Program-made: the position numbers and the translations under genes
Part shown: one piece after another, positions 39,270 through 49,700 of the stretch
How positions within the stretch are numbered: the first letter of the stretch is position 1
Layout: every line of letters starts with the position of its first letter
Assembly (NCBI GenBank): GCA_037349495.1
Contig: CP140192.1
Coordinates: forward strand, 2,021,501-2,085,500
Length of the DNA: 64,000 bases
Direction: 5' to 3'
Source: Lotmaria passim
Taxonomy: Eukaryota > Euglenozoa > Kinetoplastea > Trypanosomatida > Trypanosomatidae
Notes under the pieces: model-generated
Database searches by the model: none
What the model was told of the DNA's origin: nothing
The model's input: the letters and a program-made list of their open reading frames with translations, nothing else

Positions 39270-39391
39270 CCCATCTCAATGATGAACCACGATACGCTTA
39301 GGACACCTTTAGATTTCCTGCCCACCGTTTGTGTGGAGCAGGCGAAGTGAAAACAAACTCGATCAATAGTCTCGATTCAACTGATGATGGG
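39270..39391 (+). ncRNA. Candidate box C/D snoRNA, copy 1
   Basis: A 122-nt candidate. Box C ATGATGA is at 39279-39285 and box D CTGA at 39381-39384. The ends pair: CCCATC (39270-39275) with GATGGG (39386-39391), a 6-bp terminal stem as expected for a kink-turn snoRNA. Inside is a strong hairpin, CCTGCCCAC (39317-39325) with GTGGAGCAGG (39333-39342). A second copy downstream keeps box C and D although the bases next to box C differ, which argues for selection on the boxes. Trypanosomatid snoRNAs are processed from clusters inside polycistronic units, as here. I could not identify the rRNA target. The sequence just upstream of box D (39361-39380) is the likely guide. Confidence 0.55.
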
Positions 39392-39397
39392 TAGGCG
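39291..39397 (+). repeat. 107-bp direct repeat, unit 1
   Basis: Shares 105 of 107 positions, without gaps, with 39810-39916; the differences are A/G at 39337 and A/G at 39393. Offset between units is 519 bp. The repeat covers the body of the snoRNA candidate but begins 5 nt after box C. Confidence 0.95.
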
Positions 39398-39431
39398 CAA
39401 TACTGCAATGGCCGCAGGAGCGGAAAAACGA

Positions 39432-39499
39432 AGATCACATTTCCAAGCAAAGAGGTTCAATTTCCCTATACCTACGCCGCTAAGTGCAGTGATCTGAGA
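39432..39499 (+). ncRNA. Candidate H/ACA-like snoRNA between the C/D copies
   Basis: AGATCAC (39432-39438) pairs perfectly with GTGATCT (39489-39495), giving a 64-nt hairpin. It is followed after 1 nt by AGA (39497-39499), the box used by single-hairpin H/ACA-like RNAs of trypanosomatids instead of ACA. Size fits that class (about 65-75 nt). The inner stem (AGGT with ACCT) is weak, so the pseudouridylation pocket is uncertain. Position between two C/D candidates fits the mixed clusters known in these organisms. Confidence 0.25.
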
Positions 39500-39786
39500 T
39501 GTATTCATGTGTGGCTAGTAGACTCGGTCGTTGGCTGGTGGTTAGTCAAACGCAGGCGACGTTTTCTGTTTGAATGTGCCTCTGTGTCTGTGTGTTTGCT
39601 GCGGCTGATCTTAGCGGCGCACTTTCCTCTGGTAATGGAGCATAAAAGGGGGGGGGAACTGCCATAGAAAGAAGGAAGGACGAGGTCAGCTGCCTTCTGT
39701 TGAGGGACCGTTGAAGCACGTACAAGCGTTACTTCATGTCCTTTGTTTTGCCTCGTGCTGAACTGTCCAAGTTACTGCAACTTGAT

Positions 39787-39912
39787 CACCTCAATCTGTG
39801 ATGAGTAATGATACGCTTAGGACACCTTTAGATTTCCTGCCCACCGTTTGTGTGGGGCAGGCGAAGTGAAAACAAACTCGATCAATAGTCTCGATTCAAC
39901 TGATGATGGGTG
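39787..39912 (+). ncRNA. Candidate box C/D snoRNA, copy 2
   Basis: Box C GTGATGA is at 39798-39804 and box D CTGA at 39900-39903, with the same spacing to the shared body as copy 1. Bases on either side of box C differ from copy 1, but the TGATGA core is kept. The internal hairpin is stronger here because the 39856 change to G adds a pair. The terminal stem is weaker: only CACC (39787-39790) with GGTG (39909-39912). It may be a functional duplicate or a copy on its way to decay. Confidence 0.5.
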
Positions 39913-39916
39913 GGCG
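39810..39916 (+). repeat. 107-bp direct repeat, unit 2
   Basis: Partner of 39291-39397, with two substitutions and no gaps. Confidence 0.95.
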
Positions 39917-40556
39917 AGGTGGTGCGAGGAACGATCAAAGTGTGGCGAATGTCACGTGACGAATGGTGGCTCGTTTTTTTTTTCCGTATGTTGACTGTGG
40001 ACATCGTATTAGTTTTTTCTTCTCTCTCCTTCCTTCCCCCAACGGCTGCACTGGTGATGGCTAGATGCGCTGAGGTACTCTGTGATGCTTTCCAGCTTTC
40101 GTTCGCTTTTTGCAGCATATATATGTGACACACACAAAAAAAAAAAAACTGCTATTGGAGACCGGTTATGAATGGAAAAGGTCCTCGCTTAGGCACTAAA
40201 TGCGCGTCAAGGTGACACACCTCAACAGAGAAAAAAAAAAAAAGCATGTGTTAGCTAGGACTTGTTCTTCTGACGCCGTTTACTTGCTCGTAGACAGTCC
40301 TCCACAAACCTCTGAGCTCCTTTCTTATGCCTGGCTCTCTGCCTCTATCGGTCATATCTCTTCTCTTCTATTCCTTTGACCCGCCTTTCTTTTTTCCCCC
40401 TTTTTTTTTTGGCACACATGTGGTAGGTTTTTATTAGGTCTTACTTTATCCTCACAACAAAAAAAAAAAAGAAAAACGGCTCTACGTTTGCGATTCCCCC
40501 TTCTGTCACATATCCATCTCACACACGTATACAAAAAAAAAAAAAAAACTGCCAAC

Positions 40557-40841
40557 ATGAGTACAGTTCAAGAACTTCAGGCGCAGTTGAATGCGATGCG
40601 ACTTCAGCACGCCAGCGAGATACAAGCTGCTCATGCAACGCTAGCGAAGCTCCAGCAAGACTTAGACTACATGCAGGCAGACACCGACGACCTTGAAAAG
40701 GAAGAGGCGGAACTCTACAAGCAGTTTGGCCAGAGCAGGACCGCAGATGCAGAACCCAAAGACAACCCATACAAGGATATCGTCCTGCAGGCCCTTCGCG
40801 GTCTAGTGGACTGCGACGAAAGCAAATGTAGCAGTGCGTGA
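40557..40841 (+). CDS. Small coiled-coil protein
   Basis: A 94-residue protein of unknown function. Residues about 4-62 form one long charged helix with a heptad-like pattern of Leu/Ala/Met (LQAQLNAMRLQ, then ATLAKLQQDLDYM, then DLEKEEAELYKQF), suggesting a dimeric coiled coil. A short linker is followed by a second helix, PYKDIVLQALRGLVD (residues 74-88), and a Cys-containing tail (CDESKCSSA). No membrane segment or targeting signal. The start is the ATG at 40557, 8 nt after an A15 run. Codon use is less GC-rich than in the large genes, but the amphipathic pattern and good reading frame support expression. It could be a flagellar, kinetochore or tethering subunit; I do not recognise the family. 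Confidence 0.65.
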   Translation: MSTVQELQAQLNAMRLQHASEIQAAHATLAKLQQDLDYMQADTDDLEKEEAELYKQFGQSRTADAEPKDNPYKDIVLQALRGLVDCDESKCSSA

Positions 40842-41661
40842 CGTCCTTGTTGTGTAGTCGAGGAGGCGCCGAAGAAAAAAAAAAAACTGCCTTCTCCGCC
40901 TGCTCCCACTTTCCCATGATATGAGAGCTTATTGTACTGCAACTGTCCGCTGCTCTTTGTTTTCTTTTTTGTCATTGTTGCTTGTTTGTTTGATTGTGTT
41001 TGCTCTATGGCAATTCGTCGCGAGAGCCCAAAAACTACTGCTGCTTATCACTTTGCTTGTCATTGCTACCAGGCTACTTTTTAGGTGGACCACACACACA
41101 CATTAAAAAAAAAAAGGGGAGTGCTTGTGGCGAGGCCGAACCCGTAGGTAGAGCTGTACGTTTTTGCAGCATATGTTGCTGTGAAACAAGTGTATTTCTG
41201 TCCTCCGCTGTTTTATTTAAAACACGCTTCCTGTTTTTTTTTTTTTTTTTGCTATTGAGTCTGTTCATTGCTCGCTTCTATCTTTATCATGTCGACATGT
41301 GTAATCCTTCCTTATACTCGCATTCCGTCTTTTTTTTTTTTTTTTGCACCCATCTTTCACCATCAAACTGTTCTCATTATGGATTTACATTTTCATACAC
41401 TTCGTTCAAAAGCTCTGTTGTTGGTGTTTTTTTTTTTCTTTCAAACTATTGGTCCTTAAAAACCAAAAAAAAAAAAAAACTAAAAAGAAAAGCGGACTGT
41501 CCTGAACGCTTTTTTTTTTTTTTTCCTTTACCTCCGTCGTTGTTATTGCTGTTGTTCTTGTTTTGTGTGTGTAAAAAGGACCTGTAAGGTCACGAGAAGC
41601 TGGAAGGAGAAAATTGCTTTTCTTTTTTTTTGTTGTTGTTGTTTAGTTACATCACGGAAAC
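40842..41661. other. Spacer before phytochelatin-synthase-like gene
   Basis: UTR sequence dominated by T and A runs (for example 41235-41250, 41330-41345, 41466-41479 and 41510-41524). T-rich sequence with GTT repeats from 41617 leads to TTTAG, AG at 41645-41646, 16 nt before the ATG. No gene seen. Confidence 0.5.
41617..41646 (+). promoter_or_regulatory. Predicted trans-splice acceptor
   Basis: T-rich tract with GTT repeats ending in TTTAG, 16 nt before the start codon. Prediction only. Confidence 0.5.
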
Positions 41662-44600
41662 ATGGGCAGTGCACCTTCTGTGCAGGAGCACCTGCAGAAA
41701 TGGGAGAACGCGCTGGGCGAGCTCGAGCAGCTCTCCACCGCCAACCGCCGCCTCATAGATCAGGACCGCATCTATGGCAGTGGAGCGGTGCCGAACAACG
41801 ATATGGCCAAGGGCGGCGACGACGAAGGCGCCTCCGACCGCGGCGGCGGTGGCGGTGGACGGCGACCCTCCTCGCTCGTTTCCTTCAACCCCACCACCAC
41901 AGCGGGGCCACCGGAGAACGGGATGGGGGTCAGCATCGGCAGTCTGCACCGCCAGCAGCGCAGCGGCGTCAGCGGCACGTTTAGCGGCGAAAACCGCACC
42001 GGCTTTGGCTTTATGGGCTACAGCGGCGCACCGAACAGCAGCGCAGGCGCTGCCACCAGCCTCAACGGCACGAACGGCGCACCCGTCTCGGCGGGCCCGA
42101 TGGCGAACGACGCGACGAACCGCAGCGTCGGCTCTACCTCTGCCGGACAGCAGCAGCAGCGGCACTCGCGGCAGCAGGTGCTGGAGATCCGCAAAGCGCG
42201 CATGAACCTCTTCCGCAGCTACGAGGTCGAGAACCCCGACTCCCTTGAGGATCTGATGCAGTGCAACCACTTTGGCGCGGCAGCTGCCGGTCTGTCGTAC
42301 CTGTTAGGCGGCGACAAGGACTGCAAAGATCGCCGACGCCGCGTGACGCTCGAGGACATCTTCTTTGCGACGCAGCTGCCGCTGCACATGCTACACTCCG
42401 GCCCCCCGCACCTGCCCATCATGGCCGACATCCTCCGTGACTTCCTCGACGTGGACAACCGCTTCAAAGGCGACTACAGCCTGGAGGAATTGCACTTGGA
42501 CGTCTCACCGACGATGGGGCAGGTGGAACTGGGGCCGAACGAGGTCGGCGACCGCCAGACGCGCATGCAGCTGCCCGAGTTTCAGCGCCTCATCACGCAG
42601 GACTGCGAGGAGGAGACGCAGGCGATCCGCATCGTCAACTACGATCCCTACGTACTGGAGCAGGCGATGCTGGTCGACGCGTATGAGGACGAAGATGAGC
42701 TGAACTCCCCCCTGGCAACCTCCGTTCTGGGGCCGAACCCGCGCAACCTTGAGCGGCAGTACTCCCCGCGCAATGACGGCGCGTACGCCGTCATTGTCGA
42801 TGTCCGCAATGCGGTGCAGCTGATGGTGACCATCGCCGAGGGCGTCGTCAACGACACGCTGCATGTGAAGCTGAAGGAGGTGCCCGCGGCGTCGCTCTTC
42901 AAGGCGATGATGACCGCCGAGGAAGGCCACCGCGCTCGTGGCTTCATTCGCGTCTTCAAGAAGGAAATCAACCCGGAGTTCACCACAGACGAAATCAAGA
43001 TGTTCTGGACGCCGGAGTTGTCGAGTGGCAATGTGCTGGGCACCACGCAGATGGGCACGCAGTCGATGGCCATCTCGCACCATATCAGCCCGCACATCGT
43101 AGCCGTCGCGTGGGCGATGCACCTGCTGGGTGGCGTGCGACCCGGCACGCACGGCTACGGCAACGGCCTGCCCGTGTCCGACATCATCCGCACCATGAAG
43201 CTGCCTGCAGAGGTCTTCCTGGACGGCGTGCTGCCGCTGGAGCAGGTGTACGAGTACGCCGCGGACTACCTGAAGCGCTCAAAGCGGGAGATGGAGGTGT
43301 ATCTCTACCCCGTGCTGACCAAGATCTCGCGCGAGGACGCGGTACCGACCATCTCTGTCTTCGATCTCGAGTCCATTTTGATAGGCGTGAAGGACGCGAA
43401 CAGCGACCCCGAGGCGCCGGAGCATGTGATGGTGATCATGTACAACGCGTGCGTCGCGCATAACGTGCTCTACATCGTCGAGGAGCCGCAGTGGTGCATC
43501 CTGTCCGGCTACGACCAGGAGACACAGACGGCGGTGCTCATCGACGCCCACCCAAAGACCTTCTCCCGCACCTGGTCCTGCCCGCTGGACCGCCTGCACA
43601 AGTCCATGACGGGCAGCGGCTACCTCGTGTTCTCAAAGAACAGCGGCTCGGGTGCGCGGCAGCGGCGCGTCGGTGCGCCCAAGACGCTGGCGCCTATGGT
43701 GGAGACCCGCCTCGAGCTCGTGGAGCGCCAGCACGAGTTGGACGGAGCGTGGGAGAAGTCGCCGACGTTGCTGATGCAGCCCTTCACCTTCCCGTCGCTG
43801 CCGGTGATGCCGACGATTGTGGCCATGACGTGCACCCGCCTCGGCATCCCGACGACCTTCGATGACGTGGTGCAGCGCCTGCCGTTTGAGATCTCCGCGC
43901 TGGTCGTCCGCTCGCACACCCTCGAGTCGCTGCACGTGTGCCTGACGCAGTACCTCCAGGTGGCGAACCTGCTAGAGAACATGGAGGTGACCGCCTACCA
44001 CGGCGAGAGCAACGCGGACGGCGTGCTCAAGCTGCAGCTTCCACAGCTGGAGCAGCTGATTCACACCTCGCTCGACGGCAACCACGTGCTACTGCTGCAC
44101 TTTGACCCGAGTCGTTTGCTTGTCAACGGCGCCATGCACCCATTTGGCAGCCTCGGCATGATCGTCGGCTACGACGAGGAGCTCGGCAGCGTACGGGTGC
44201 TGGACACGAACCCGAACAGCTTCCTGCGCGAGTGGTCCGCCCCGCTGTTGGAGGTGTACGAATCCGTGTTGGACAACGAAACCACCCGCAAGCACCGCAC
44301 GCGCGGCGTGCTCCTCGTCTCGCGTGTTGCCGAGGGCACGAAGGAGCACGTCTTCGCCGCGGACAAGGAGCGCCATTTCCGGCTGGAGCTGCTGCCGGTG
44401 CAAAACGTCTTTCTTGTAAGTCCGAGCCCGCACTTCCAGGGCATGTCTTTTGCCTTCTCCCAGATGGGCTACTTCTTCAGTCCGGAGGAGATCTTCTACG
44501 AGGCGTACCTCAAGACGATGGACGACCAGCGCCGTCGTGGCAGTCAAGCCTTCGCCTGGCGTGACGTCGAGGTGTCGCTGTCCGTGATCAACAAGAAGAT

Positions 44601-45183
44601 CGACGCCTCCTTCATGGCCGAGGTGTGCCGGAAATTCCTCGAGTCCCGCAACCCGCACCAGAGCAGCACCTCCGCCTGCGTCACGGTGCAAGTGCTTGAC
44701 GACGTTGATGTGGACGAGGAGCTGGATGAACTGCTAGAGAAGTCGACGCAGTCCACCGAGACGGTCCTGTTAGTGAACTACGACGTCCTGCGGACCTGCC
44801 AGCTGCCAAACCTTGGCCGCAGCGTGGCGCTGGTGAAGGGCTACAACAAGGAAAAGCAGCTCGTCGAGCTGTGGGACGCCGAGTACGCCGTCTTTGGTCT
44901 CTCCTTTGTGGTGACGAAGCAGAAGCTGATTGAGATGGGTGACTTGGAGAATGTGGGCACGAGTCCCTACGGTCTTGTCCAGTTCACGCGCACCTCCGGC
45001 TCCAGCGCGCCAAAGAAGAAGTTGGGTCTTATGTCCGCCCCGTCGACGCTCGAGGAGGAGGCGGAGCAGGACGCAGCCGCAAAGAGCGCTAACGCGCGGC
45101 GCCAACGGCCTTCAACGACCACCTTCGTACAGAATGGCAAGGGCGGCGATGAGGCGAAGTCGAAGGGAGGAACGCAACAATGA
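41662..45183 (+). CDS. Four-repeat phytochelatin-synthase-like (papain-fold) pseudoenzyme with myristoylation motif
   Basis: A 1173-residue protein. MGSAPS at the start (Gly2, Ser6) fits N-myristoylation. After a Gly/Ser/Asn-rich segment come four similar units at about 190-434, 470-660, 703-889 and 916-1111. Each runs in the order: helical start, a 'hydrophobic strand + Asn/His' segment (IRIVNYDP, VMVIMYNAC, VLLLHFDPS, VLLVNYDV), a GY-D/N-x-E strand turn (SGYDQETQ, VGYDEELG, KGYNKEKQ) and a closing strand (GFIRVFK, GYLVFSK, GVLLVSR, GLVQFTR). Unit 3 (HPFGSLGMIVGYDEE, H826, then VLDTNP, D848) resembles the His-Asp part of the phytochelatin synthase triad. The catalytic Cys position appears replaced in all four. 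A structural or peptide-binding role at a membrane is likely; function unknown. Confidence 0.7.
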   Translation: MGSAPSVQEHLQKWENALGELEQLSTANRRLIDQDRIYGSGAVPNNDMAKGGDDEGASDRGGGGGGRRPSSLVSFNPTTTAGPPENGMGVSIGSLHRQQRSGVSGTFSGENRTGFGFMGYSGAPNSSAGAATSLNGTNGAPVSAGPMANDATNRSVGSTSAGQQQQRHSRQQVLEIRKARMNLFRSYEVENPDSLEDLMQCNHFGAAAAGLSYLLGGDKDCKDRRRRVTLEDIFFATQLPLHMLHSGPPHLPIMADILRDFLDVDNRFKGDYSLEELHLDVSPTMGQVELGPNEVGDRQTRMQLPEFQRLITQDCEEETQAIRIVNYDPYVLEQAMLVDAYEDEDELNSPLATSVLGPNPRNLERQYSPRNDGAYAVIVDVRNAVQLMVTIAEGVVNDTLHVKLKEVPAASLFKAMMTAEEGHRARGFIRVFKKEINPEFTTDEIKMFWTPELSSGNVLGTTQMGTQSMAISHHISPHIVAVAWAMHLLGGVRPGTHGYGNGLPVSDIIRTMKLPAEVFLDGVLPLEQVYEYAADYLKRSKREMEVYLYPVLTKISREDAVPTISVFDLESILIGVKDANSDPEAPEHVMVIMYNACVAHNVLYIVEEPQWCILSGYDQETQTAVLIDAHPKTFSRTWSCPLDRLHKSMTGSGYLVFSKNSGSGARQRRVGAPKTLAPMVETRLELVERQHELDGAWEKSPTLLMQPFTFPSLPVMPTIVAMTCTRLGIPTTFDDVVQRLPFEISALVVRSHTLESLHVCLTQYLQVANLLENMEVTAYHGESNADGVLKLQLPQLEQLIHTSLDGNHVLLLHFDPSRLLVNGAMHPFGSLGMIVGYDEELGSVRVLDTNPNSFLREWSAPLLEVYESVLDNETTRKHRTRGVLLVSRVAEGTKEHVFAADKERHFRLELLPVQNVFLVSPSPHFQGMSFAFSQMGYFFSPEEIFYEAYLKTMDDQRRRGSQAFAWRDVEVSLSVINKKIDASFMAEVCRKFLESRNPHQSSTSACVTVQVLDDVDVDEELDELLEKSTQSTETVLLVNYDVLRTCQLPNLGRSVALVKGYNKEKQLVELWDAEYAVFGLSFVVTKQKLIEMGDLENVGTSPYGLVQFTRTSGSSAPKKKLGLMSAPSTLEEEAEQDAAAKSANARRQRPSTTTFVQNGKGGDEAKSKGGTQQ

Positions 45184-46761
45184 CAGGATTCCCTTTCACC
45201 TAGAAGAACGAGGGGATAGACGGTCGCGAAGAAGAGCAAGAGAGAAAAAAGAAAAAAGTTCTCCAATGCACATTTGTCCTTCGTTATCGTTGAAACGTCT
45301 GTCGCTGTGTTGCAGTACATCTTTTTGAGCTTTTTCGGCCTCGCAAAAGCCATTCGGCTTCGCCGACGCCATAGTTGTTTACTTAAATGCACGTTTTTTT
45401 TTTTTTCATGCATCGTCTGTCATTTTTCTTTCTTTCTTTTTCTTTTTCTTTTTTTTTTTTCTTGTTGCCACTGGCCAAATGTGCAATACGCCCCTCCCAT
45501 AGCGGGGAAGCACATAAGGTATTAGCCTTTAAACTCTTGATTGACTGTTTTTTTTCCCCCCACCTGCAGCATTAAACGTAGAACGAACTCAATATTTCTG
45601 ATATGAGTAGCATCATCTTGTTGGTTAGTTTTTTTTTATTTTTCTTAGTTTCTTCCGTGCCTTGTGCTATCTTGATGAGCTTTATTTATAGATGTGTGCC
45701 TTTTCTTTTTTTTTTTTTTCAGCTTTTGTATTTGTTGCTTTTTTTTTTTTTTGCTGTTGCTTCCTTAAAAAAAAAAAACGACAGAGCTGCATTACAGTGG
45801 CATTTGCCTCTTTGTAGAATTCAGCTGTTTTTTGTTTTTCTTCTGTTGTTTCGATGTATCGTAGTTAGTTTTTGCTTTCGGGATTTTTGTGTGCGTGAGT
45901 ATGAAATTCGTTTTTTTTTTTTTTATTCTTTTGAGGATATAGCATTATCGTTCCACTTTTTTTTTTTCATCTCTCTCTTGTACTATCCTTCTTCTGATCA
46001 GCGCTAAATTAGGCTGCACTCTCTATCTCTGTTCTGTGAGCGAAACGCCATTTAAAGTAATTGGGCAGCTGCTCAGTGTATAGGGGAAAAAAAACAAATA
46101 TACATGATAACAAGTTAAAAAGCCAGCGTTTAAGAAGTCCTTTTTTTTTTCCTCGGTTTAGCTACCTAGCAATTCAGATAAATGCTGTTGTGATTTAGAC
46201 TCTTGAAATACGGTTTTCTGTCGATGATGTTGAACCTCTCCAACTGATTATTTCTCTTACTCGTGTACATGTGCGTTCGTGTAGAAAACACCTTTTTTTT
46301 TTTTTCCTGTCCGCATTCAAAGCAAGTTCGGCGAAAGGCTTATTGCAGCGGGGCAGCGTCGATGTCGACGAGTGTTGTTCTGATACGATGGCCCTCTTTT
46401 TCGCATGCACGCACGCACGCACATACAGACAAGCAAACCTGTGTGTGACCCTCTCCATAAGTTAATAAAAAGTCCGCTCTTTTCTTTTCTTCCTCCTCTT
46501 ACTTTTTACTTCCTCAATTTCTCGTTTGATTTCCAAAGGTGCGAGAAAACTGCCGTCAACTTATCTCTTTTCCTCCTCTTCCTTTTTTCGCCCGATCAGT
46601 TTTCAAAGAGATACCATTTTGTTTTGTTTTCGTTTTTCCACACAAACGTGCACTTCGTAACTGAGCGCTGAGTCAGTTATCAGGTCTTCTTTTTTTTTTT
46701 TTTTGCTGTAGTAGTTGTTGTTGTTGTTTTTCTGAATGATTCACTTTTACAGACCTACCAA
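45184..46761. other. 1.6-kb spacer
   Basis: UTR sequence rich in T runs, with an ACGC repeat at 46408-46420. It ends in T17-GCTGTAG, AG at 46710-46711, a good acceptor for the helicase gene. Short frames are Phe-rich and not credible. No RNA gene recognised. Confidence 0.5.
46688..46711 (+). promoter_or_regulatory. Predicted trans-splice acceptor for DEAH helicase
   Basis: A long T run followed by GCTGTAG, 50 nt before the start codon. Prediction only. Confidence 0.5.
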
Positions 46762-49700
46762 ATGAGCCACGACAACTCAAGCAGTCCTGTCGATGCAGCG
46801 GGCGAGGACGACGACGACGCCGTCGCGGAGCAGCAGAACATGTCGATCCTCATGAAACTCCAGGAGCTGTACTGCAAGTCCGTCCTGTATGAGCAGCTGG
46901 AGTGTGTGATGGGCCATCCGGCCACCCAAGAGGAGAGCGACGGCTACCTGGACGACGTGGAGGGTCTTGTGAGTCTCTTCCGCGAGGAACAGGCCGCAGC
47001 AACGGCGAAGCAGCAGAGCGTGGCCGACGATAGCGCCGACGCTGCTGCGGAGCGGGAGAAGGCAGTGGAGCAGCAAGTCCTCGCCTCCCTCTCCGTTGCC
47101 ATCAACGGCGGAGCAGACGAGGATGCGGAGGTCGGCAAAGATGAGAGCGACGCGCCGGCGGAGTCGGAAATTCCGATGGCCAGCATTAAGCAGCTCTACG
47201 ACACGTTACACGACTGCCTCTCGTCGGACGCCGTCGCTACCGGTCTCGCCGTCGGCTCCCTGCTCCTCGCCGAGGATGCGAAGCGCGGCGCTGAGGAGGC
47301 CGCCCGCCTCGCCCAGCAGCAGCGACAGCGACACGGCGGCGTGGACCTGTCGAGCATGTCCACCTCAGCCGCCGAGCGCAAGAGCGGGATGAAGGTGTCG
47401 CCGGAGGAGATGTTCCGCCTGGCTCAGCACGTGCGCAGCGGCCTCGCCGACGAGGCCGACCTGCTGAAGCTAAAGTCGGAGGACACCGGCGAGGAGGGCG
47501 GCGCTGATGTGGAGCTGAACGAGACGGAGCCGCGATTCCTGCGCAACCTCGGCTTCTCCTCCACGCTGCACCGACGCATCAATTACCGGGCTCTCCTCCC
47601 CTCGCAGATGCTGCAGAACGCGAACTCACCCCAGCACCGGCAAGCCATCCTGGACAGGCTGGCGCAGCGACAGCAGGGCGACCCGTCGAAGCTGACGAGT
47701 ATGGAGCGGACGGCGCAGATGCAAGAGAAGATCAACATGGAGCGCCGCATGATCGCGCGCAAGGCGCAGCGGCAACAGCAGCAGCGGCAACAACAGCAGG
47801 GCGCCGACGATGACGGCGCGGCGGCCGCGTCAACTGGCGCTCGTGACGGAAGCGGCGGCGCGGCGGCGGCAGACGGTGAAGAGCTCGCCGCTCACCCCAC
47901 GCTCCTGCACTCGGAGTTGGACGCGCCAGCGGAAGAGGGCGGATTTCGGCCGCAAGACCTGCCAAGCAAGCTGCCGCCGTGGATGAAGCACAGCTTCGGC
48001 CGCAAGCCACGCTTTGGGTTGCCAGAGACGACGCAGTCGATACAAGAGCAACGCGCCTCCCTCCCCATCTACGCGAAGCGCGACTCACTTATGAAGTTTG
48101 TCGACACACACCGTGTGACGGTCCTGGTAGGCGAAACCGGCAGCGGCAAAACGACGCAGATCCCGCAGTATTTGGTGGAGCACGGTTACGCGGACCACGG
48201 CATCATCGCGTGCACGCAGCCACGCCGCGTGGCGGCCGAGACGCTTGCCATGCGCGTGGCCGAGGAGTACGGCTGCCGCCTCGGCGAGGAAGTCGGCTAC
48301 ACCGTGCGCTTTCGCGATGTCACGTCCTCGCTCACCAAGATCAAGTACATGACGGACGGCATGCTGCTCCGCGAGGCCCTGCTCGACGACAGCTTCCAGC
48401 GCTACAGCGTCATCATCCTCGACGAGGCGCACGAGCGGTCGATCAACACGGACCTGCTCTTCGCCATTGTCCGGCAGGCGCTGCGCAAGCACGAGGGGCT
48501 GAAGGTGATGATCACGTCCGCCACGCTCGACACCGACAAGTTCTGCGCCTACTTCGGCGCAGAGGAGCCGTTCCGTATCGAGGGCCGCACCTTCCCGGTC
48601 GAGACGTACTACCTCACCGACCCGACCAGCGACTACGTCCGTGCAGCGTTGCAGACGGTGATGATGATTCATCTGCAGGAGCCGCCCGGCGACATTCTTG
48701 TCTTCTTCACCGGCCAGGAGGAGATCGAGCTGGGCGGCGAGCAGCTCTTTCGCTGGATGGAGATGCTGCGGCAGCAGGTATCGACCCCGCTACCGGACTT
48801 GATGGTGTTGCCTCTGACGGCCACGATGCCGCAGGAGGTGCAGTCGAAGGTGTTCGAGGCGACGCCGCCGGGCTGCCGCAAGGTCGTGCTCGCCACGAAC
48901 GTCGCCGAGACTTCCATCACGATCACGAACCTCTACTACGTCGTCGACAGCGGCTTCTGCAAGCAGAACATCTTCGACGCGAGGCACGGGGTTGACCAGC
49001 TGAAGGTGGTGCCGGTGTCGCAGGCGCAGGCGAAGCAGCGTTCTGGTCGTGCGGGTCGAATTGGTCCGGGTAAGTGCTACCGCATGTACACGGAGCGGCA
49101 GTTCACGGAGGAGATGGTGCCGGAGACCATTCCGGACATTATGCGCACCAGCCTCTTCCACGTCACCCTGCAGCTGAAGGCGATGGGGCTAGACCTGCTC
49201 AACCTAGAACTCATGGACTGCCCGCCAAAGGAGGTGATTGTGTCGGCGCTGGAGAAGCTGCGCTACCTCGAGGCCCTCGACGACGAGGGCCTTCTCACCC
49301 CGCTCGGGAGTCGCATGGCACAGCTGTCCATCGACCCGTCGCAGAGCAAGACGCTTCTCACCGCCGTCGACTTCGGCTGCAGCGAGCCGGTGCTGACGAT
49401 CGTGTCGATGCTTGCCGTGCAGAAGCGTGGCGTCTTCTACCGCCCCCGCGATCAGCAAGAGGCTGCTGATGCGGCACGCCGCCAGTTCATGCAACCGGAG
49501 GGCGACCAGCTCACCCTCATGGCGGTCTACGATGCCTGGGTAGAAAATGGCATGTCAGAGGAGTGGAGCAAGCGCAACTTCCTCAAGCACCGCATGCTCG
49601 TCGAAGCACGCGACACGCGCGACCAGCTAAAGGACATGCTGGCGCGCCGCAACCAGCACATCTCGCACGAGAACGACACCAACCTGGACCAGGTCCGCAA

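Larger units (their letters stand above)
38492..40556. other. 2-kb spacer containing a candidate snoRNA cluster
   Basis: The left part (38492-39260) is T-rich UTR with the TA microsatellite. The middle (about 39260-39960) lacks the T and A runs typical of the other spacers and contains a 107-bp direct repeat with box C and D motifs. The right part (39960-40556) returns to homopolymer-rich UTR. It contains T10 then GGTAG at 40411-40426 as a likely acceptor for the coiled-coil gene, and an A15 run at 40533-40548 just before that gene. No protein gene seen. Confidence 0.6.

Noticed and set aside
39454-39465. tRNA-like B-box sequence GGTTCAATTTCC
   Set aside because: One base too long for the T-arm consensus, with no A box, anticodon arm or acceptor stem around it.
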